A DNA stretch of 64,000 nucleotides, from positions 124,001 through 188,000 of the forward strand of contig NZ_ACFE01000001.1 of assembly GCF_000174015.1 (NCBI RefSeq). Reading direction: 5' to 3'. This document shows, piece by piece, positions 59,984 to 64,000 of this stretch (its first letter is position 1; every line of letters starts with the position of its first letter). The DNA is from Lancefieldella rimae ATCC 49626 (GTDB taxonomy: Bacteria; Actinomycetota; Coriobacteriia; Coriobacteriales; Atopobiaceae). A program made the position numbers and the translations under genes. The notes under the pieces were generated by a model. The model made no database searches, was not told where the DNA came from, and saw only the letters and a program-made list of their open reading frames with translations.

Positions 59984-61735
59984 CTATGCTTCCACCTCCT
60001 CCGGACGAAGCTGTGAGAGACAGATTTCTTTATATAGAGGACAGGTGGCGAGAAGTTCTTTATGGGTACCAAGGCCAACCTGATGCCCATGGTCAAGCAC
60101 CAATATCTGATCTGCCTGCATGACGGCAGCCACACGCTGGGAAATAATGACGGAAGTCACCTCTGTACGCAGTGAGTACAGTGCCCTACGGAGGCTTGCA
60201 TCCGTCGCAAAGTCAAGTGCTGAAGCCGAATCATCAAGTATCACAATGCGCGGATTTCCTACCAACGCTCGTGCAATGGTAAGTCTCTGCCGCTGTCCCC
60301 CGGAAAAGTTTGTGCCGCCTGCCTCAACAGGGCTGTCAAGCTGACGAGGCTTCTCGCGTACAAAATCAGCCGCCTGAGCAAGCTCAAGGGCTTTCCAAAG
60401 ATCCTCATCGGTTGCATGAGCATCGCGCCAAGTAAGATTTGTACGAATGGTGCCGCTTACCAGTGAAGCATGCTGAGGTACAAGGGAAACAAGATGCCGG
60501 AGTTGAGAGAAGGTATAGGTAGAAGCGGCATGACCAAAAACTTCAACGCTTCCCTCTTCCGGCTCATAAAGACGTTCGCAAAGCTTGGCTAAAGACGATT
60601 TTCCCGAACCCGTACCTCCAATAATTCCCAGTGTTGTACCAGCGGGTACCGTAAGAGAAATATGAGAAAGTGCGGGATCTCCTCCGCCGTCATAGGTGAG
60701 CGTAGCGTCTCTCAACTCAAGAGCAACACCATCGGAAAGCTCCTGATCGGAAAGGGTAATGGAGACGTTTCTTTCATCGGAAAGACCGGGAGTGATATCG
60801 AGCACTTCCATAACACGACGTGTAGAGGCCACCCCCCTGGTAACGATAATAATCAAATTTGCAATATATCCCACTGCCAGAAGTGTCTGGGTCATATAGC
60901 CAACCAGCGCAACGATACTGCCCGCGGAAAGTGAGCGAGAAGTAACCTGCGGTGCCGCAATCCAGAAAATGAAAGCAATTCCTGCATACATTATGAAAAA
61001 CGTTGCCGGATTTAAGAGCGCCGAGTAGTTGGCGGCCGTAGCCGCAATATGCGTCTGTCTATCAACCGCTTGAGCAAATTGCACGCGCTCGCTCTCTTCT
61101 CGGCGAAAAACCCGAATTACGCGCACGCCGGAGAGCATTTCCCGCATAAAAAGTGAAACCGTATCAAGACTTTCTTGCAAGATATGAAAAAGCACCGTAG
61201 TGCGGCGGATAATACACCAGAAAATAATACCAACGATGAGCATTGCTCCCAAAAAAACACTGCCGAGCTGTGGGTCAATTAAAAATGTTGCCACAATTGA
61301 GCCAACGGCCAAAATAGGCCAGCGCATCAACTGTCTGATTCCGAGCGCTACCATAACTTGCACTTGATTAATATCGTTAATGAGACGGGTAATAAGTGTA
61401 TCGGTGCCAAAACGGTGTACATCAACGCTCGACAACTCTTGCACCTTTACAAAAAGTGCACTTCGCAAATCAGTACCAATGCCTTGCGATACGATTGAGG
61501 CGTTATATTGACAAAATATGGTAAACGCAAAGCCAATACATGCGATAAGCACCAGCAGAAGACCATAGCGGATAATGTCATATACATTGCCCGAGGCAAT
61601 GCCTGCGTCTATCATGCGTGCAATGATAAGTGGCGTAAGTAAATCTCCCACCACCTCAATACTTTTTGCGCCCGTTGCCATCAGTGCACGCGTGCCGTAT
61701 TTTGTCAGCATAAAGCGGCTAAAAAGTTTCTTCAC
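59984..61735 (-). CDS. ABC exporter half-transporter, first subunit (degenerate ATP site)
   Basis: A 583-aa half-transporter starting at GTG 61735. Six helices precede an ATPase with Walker A GGTGSGKSS near residue 375, signature FSGGQRQR and Walker B IVILDDSASALD. The residue after the Walker B Asp is Asp instead of the catalytic Glu, and the H-loop reads ISQRVAA without His. Such a non-catalytic site is typical of one subunit of heterodimeric exporters (BmrCD-like). It is downstream of the ABC-F gene. Confidence 0.92.
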   Translation of the reverse strand: MKKLFSRFMLTKYGTRALMATGAKSIEVVGDLLTPLIIARMIDAGIASGNVYDIIRYGLLLVLIACIGFAFTIFCQYNASIVSQGIGTDLRSALFVKVQELSSVDVHRFGTDTLITRLINDINQVQVMVALGIRQLMRWPILAVGSIVATFLIDPQLGSVFLGAMLIVGIIFWCIIRRTTVLFHILQESLDTVSLFMREMLSGVRVIRVFRREESERVQFAQAVDRQTHIAATAANYSALLNPATFFIMYAGIAFIFWIAAPQVTSRSLSAGSIVALVGYMTQTLLAVGYIANLIIIVTRGVASTRRVMEVLDITPGLSDERNVSITLSDQELSDGVALELRDATLTYDGGGDPALSHISLTVPAGTTLGIIGGTGSGKSSLAKLCERLYEPEEGSVEVFGHAASTYTFSQLRHLVSLVPQHASLVSGTIRTNLTWRDAHATDEDLWKALELAQAADFVREKPRQLDSPVEAGGTNFSGGQRQRLTIARALVGNPRIVILDDSASALDFATDASLRRALYSLRTEVTSVIISQRVAAVMQADQILVLDHGHQVGLGTHKELLATCPLYKEICLSQLRPEEVEA

Positions 61736-61741
61736 TCCATC

Positions 61742-63598
61742 TCACCCAAGTTTCTCTGAAAGCTCAAGCCATTCATTCTCAAGCTCCGAAACGGCGGCAT
61801 TAGCATCTTCCAGCTCCTTTTGCAGCCTCATAAGGGTCTCAGCATCGCTTTGATCAGCCGATGCCATCTGAGCCTGTACCTGATCAGGCACAATCTCAGC
61901 CTTTTTAAGACGTCGCTCAACCGAATCAAATCGCTTCTTGAGTTCCCGCCGTTCCTGGTTGGCCAGAACGTGGCGAGAAGAACCCTTGGTATCTTCGTCC
62001 TTCTCGTCAGCGCAATTCTCGCCCATGGCGTATGTCTTTGCTGATGAAGCTGCTTTTGAACCGTCTTTTACATGGCGAGACGAATCTATGTTTTTAAGGT
62101 ACTCGTCAACACCACCGGGAACGTGACAAATCTTGCCTTCCATGAGAGCAAATTGATCGTCGGTGACGCGCTCCATGAGATATCTATCGTGCGTAACCAC
62201 CAAAAGCGTTCCCGGCCAGCTGTCAAGCAGATCTTCAAGAACAGCCAGCATATCGGTATCCAAATCGTTTCCCGGCTCATCAAGTACCAAGACGTTTGGC
62301 TCTTCGAGAAGAACGCACAGAAGCGCCAGACGTCGCCGTTGTCCGCCTGAAAGATCTTTGATGCGGTCGGTAAACTCTCGACGATCAAATCCTAAGCCTT
62401 CAAGAAGCTGTGTGGGGCTCTGCATTCTACCGTCAACGTAGTAGCTGGTCTTATACCGAGACAAAAGAGTGAGAACGCTTTGATCTTCTTTTTCAGACAG
62501 TCCGTCAAGTTGCTGAGAAAGCCAGCCAAACGTAACCGACGCGCCTACTTTTATCAAACCTTTCGTAGGCATAAGCTGCTGTGTCATGAGCTTTAAGAGC
62601 GTGGATTTTCCGGCGCCATTCTCGCCAAGAATACCGTAGCGGTCTCCTGGTCCTATCAGCCACTCAACACCATCGATAATGGGCTTTGCGCCTCTGCCAT
62701 CTGAAGACGGATAGACAAATGAGACATCGTGCATCTCAATGACCTGCTTGCCAAGGCGTGACATAGCCATCCGTTTCAGCTCAAGGGTATTGCGGAGCGG
62801 CGGATCGTCGGCAAGAAGTTTCTGTGCAGCCTCCACACGAAACCGCGGTTTTGACGTACGTGCTTTAGCTCCATGAGCCAACCAGTTGAGTTCTTTGCGA
62901 AGGGTATTTTGCCGACGCTCTTCCGTTGCGGCGGCTTGTCGGTCTCTCTCAACCCTCTGCTGGATATAGGCCGAATATCCTCCTTCAAAGGGATCGATAG
63001 TACCGTCATGCACCTCCCACATATGGTCGCAAACCTCATCAAGAAACCAGCGGTCATGCGTAACCACGATAAGGGCACCCTGACCCTTGGGCCAAAGGTT
63101 TGTGAGTTGTGCGGCAAGCCATTGTATGGCGTGCATATCAAGATGGTTGGTAGGCTCATCCATCAAGATGACATCCCATGTACCCGACAAAAGACGTGCA
63201 AGATCACAGCGGCGACGCTGTCCGCCGGAAAGCTGTCTTACGGGAGCATTCCAATCAAGATCTCCCACCAGCTCATCGATGATATGACGGATACGTGCAT
63301 CGGATGCCCACACATATTCAGGGGTATCCCCCACGATAGCCTGGCCAACCGTTGCATCATCATCCAACGTATCCTGCTGGCCCAGATATCCTACATGGAT
63401 ATTGCCGCGCCAAACCACCTGGCCCTTGTCGGGCGTTAACCGATGAGCAATAAGCCGTAAAAGCGTTGACTTGCCGTCACCGTTTTTTCCCACAACGCCG
63501 ATACGGTCGCCTTCGTTAATTCCGATGGTCTGGTCCGACAATACTTTTTTGCTTGGCCATTCCATCGTAAGTTCTTCACAGCCAATTAAAATACCCAT
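61742..63598 (-). CDS. ABC-F family ATPase, Uup-like
   Basis: Cytoplasmic ATPase with two ABC domains and no membrane helices, 618 aa. Walker A motifs are GKNGDGKST near residue 35 and GENGAGKST near 325; signatures LSGGQRRR occur twice; Walker B LMDEPTNHLD and LDEPGNDLD. The C-terminal ~90 residues form the basic coiled coil seen in Uup proteins, which act on the ribosome or on DNA-repair intermediates. It lacks features that would prove antibiotic protection. ATG 63598 is chosen over GTG 63607; ribosome sites are weak for both. Confidence 0.88.
   Translation of the reverse strand: MGILIGCEELTMEWPSKKVLSDQTIGINEGDRIGVVGKNGDGKSTLLRLIAHRLTPDKGQVVWRGNIHVGYLGQQDTLDDDATVGQAIVGDTPEYVWASDARIRHIIDELVGDLDWNAPVRQLSGGQRRRCDLARLLSGTWDVILMDEPTNHLDMHAIQWLAAQLTNLWPKGQGALIVVTHDRWFLDEVCDHMWEVHDGTIDPFEGGYSAYIQQRVERDRQAAATEERRQNTLRKELNWLAHGAKARTSKPRFRVEAAQKLLADDPPLRNTLELKRMAMSRLGKQVIEMHDVSFVYPSSDGRGAKPIIDGVEWLIGPGDRYGILGENGAGKSTLLKLMTQQLMPTKGLIKVGASVTFGWLSQQLDGLSEKEDQSVLTLLSRYKTSYYVDGRMQSPTQLLEGLGFDRREFTDRIKDLSGGQRRRLALLCVLLEEPNVLVLDEPGNDLDTDMLAVLEDLLDSWPGTLLVVTHDRYLMERVTDDQFALMEGKICHVPGGVDEYLKNIDSSRHVKDGSKAASSAKTYAMGENCADEKDEDTKGSSRHVLANQERRELKKRFDSVERRLKKAEIVPDQVQAQMASADQSDAETLMRLQKELEDANAAVSELENEWLELSEKLG
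61973..61983 (+). repeat. GCGAGAAGAAC repeat in the ABC-F gene
   Basis: Exact 11-mer copy on the strand opposite the coding strand, within the C-terminal linker region of the gene. Confidence 0.8.
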
Positions 63599-63614
63599 GT
63601 ATACCACACGATTT

Positions 63615-64000
63615 CTACCGAGCTTTCAGAAGTTGCAAGGTCTTATCAAGTACCGCATTGGCAACGGCAACCAGCGGCAAAGTTTCCAGCTGCTCAATCC
63701 CTGTCTTACTTACGAAAGCGACTCGATCGGTATCGGCACCAAAGGTGGAATCGGCTCTTGAAACATCATTGGCCACAATCATATCGGCACCCTTACGCTC
63801 AAGTTTAGCCTGAGCGTTTTGTAAAAGATTGTTGGTTTCAGCAGCAAAACCTATCACAATACGGTTACGCTTTTGAGCCGATAGGGTTGCGAGAATATCT
63901 GTGGTCTCTTTGAGCTTAATCTCTACAAGCGGTTCATGTTCTTTCTTGAGTTTATGGTCTGCGCACATAACAGGAGTATAGTCGGCAACGGCCGCTGTCA
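63615..64000 (-). CDS. coaBC: CoaBC, phosphopantothenate-cysteine ligase end (partial)
   Basis: Bifunctional coenzyme A enzyme; only the C-terminal ~128 residues lie in the window, since the frame is open to the right edge. The ligase part shows AAVADYTPV, the VIGFAAETNNLLQNAQAKLERKGADMIVANDVS block, then FGADTDRVAFVSK, all characteristic of CoaB. The ABC-F gene follows 16 bp downstream. Confidence 0.92.
   Translation of the reverse strand, partial: TAAVADYTPVMCADHKLKKEHEPLVEIKLKETTDILATLSAQKRNRIVIGFAAETNNLLQNAQAKLERKGADMIVANDVSRADSTFGADTDRVAFVSKTGIEQLETLPLVAVANAVLDKTLQLLKAR

Overview
The window is ordinary chromosome of a small-genome, anaerobic Gram-positive bacterium. I infer an actinobacterium of class Coriobacteriia, family Atopobiaceae (Atopobium/Lancefieldella-like). 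The pointers are the actinobacterial pairing of an FHA protein with a MerR-type (FtsR-like) regulator, an anaerobe's set of Hcp, NADH oxidase and a GlpA/GlpB-like/DUF1667 operon, two-subunit glycyl-tRNA synthetase, a full rod-shape elongasome operon, moderate GC and frequent GTG/TTG starts. No marker gene is present, so the taxon is a guess.

The first 29 kb read almost entirely rightward: a truncated P-type ATPase, a zinc-ribbon/cyclophilin/TPR group, mreBCD-mrdA-rodA plus a DUF697 gene, rplU-rpmA, a tryptophan-leader-controlled ECF transporter (trpP, fused ecfAA, ecfT), obg-nadD-yqeK-rsfS, then rpsP-khpA-rimM-trmD-lepB-glyQS, a half-length PPPase-like gene and trxB. Only dinB is reversed. 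A 751-bp gene-free, repeat-rich stretch follows trxB.

From 30 to 44 kb most genes read leftward: ClC transporter, NlpC/P60 hydrolase, apt, MerR, FHA, RidA, a GcvT-like protein, dacA, pgsA, M20 peptidase, NADH oxidase and hcp; a Crp/Fnr regulator diverges from hcp. From 44 to 54 kb lie an EcsC-like gene with a poly-G promoter, an ADP-ribosylglycohydrolase, a HAD phosphatase, a GH13 glycosidase, an AT-richer group (ATC-hydrolase-like, HIT, GyrI-like, SemiSWEET), trmL, pit and its DUF47 partner, and a short MGMT. The last 10 kb hold tRNA-Pro(GGG), the three-gene GlpA-like operon, a heterodimeric ABC exporter, an ABC-F protein and the end of coaBC.

Two observations stand out. First, the 8-mer GCGAGAAG occurs 46 times by eye (about 2 expected) and the 11-mer GCGAGAAGAAC 12 times (about 0.03 expected), on both strands, in several reading frames and between genes. 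This density and layout resemble a DNA-uptake-sequence family. Second, a 24-codon peptide with five Trp codons followed by a terminator precedes a TrpP-like ECF transporter with its own energising module, which looks like ribosome-mediated attenuation of tryptophan uptake.
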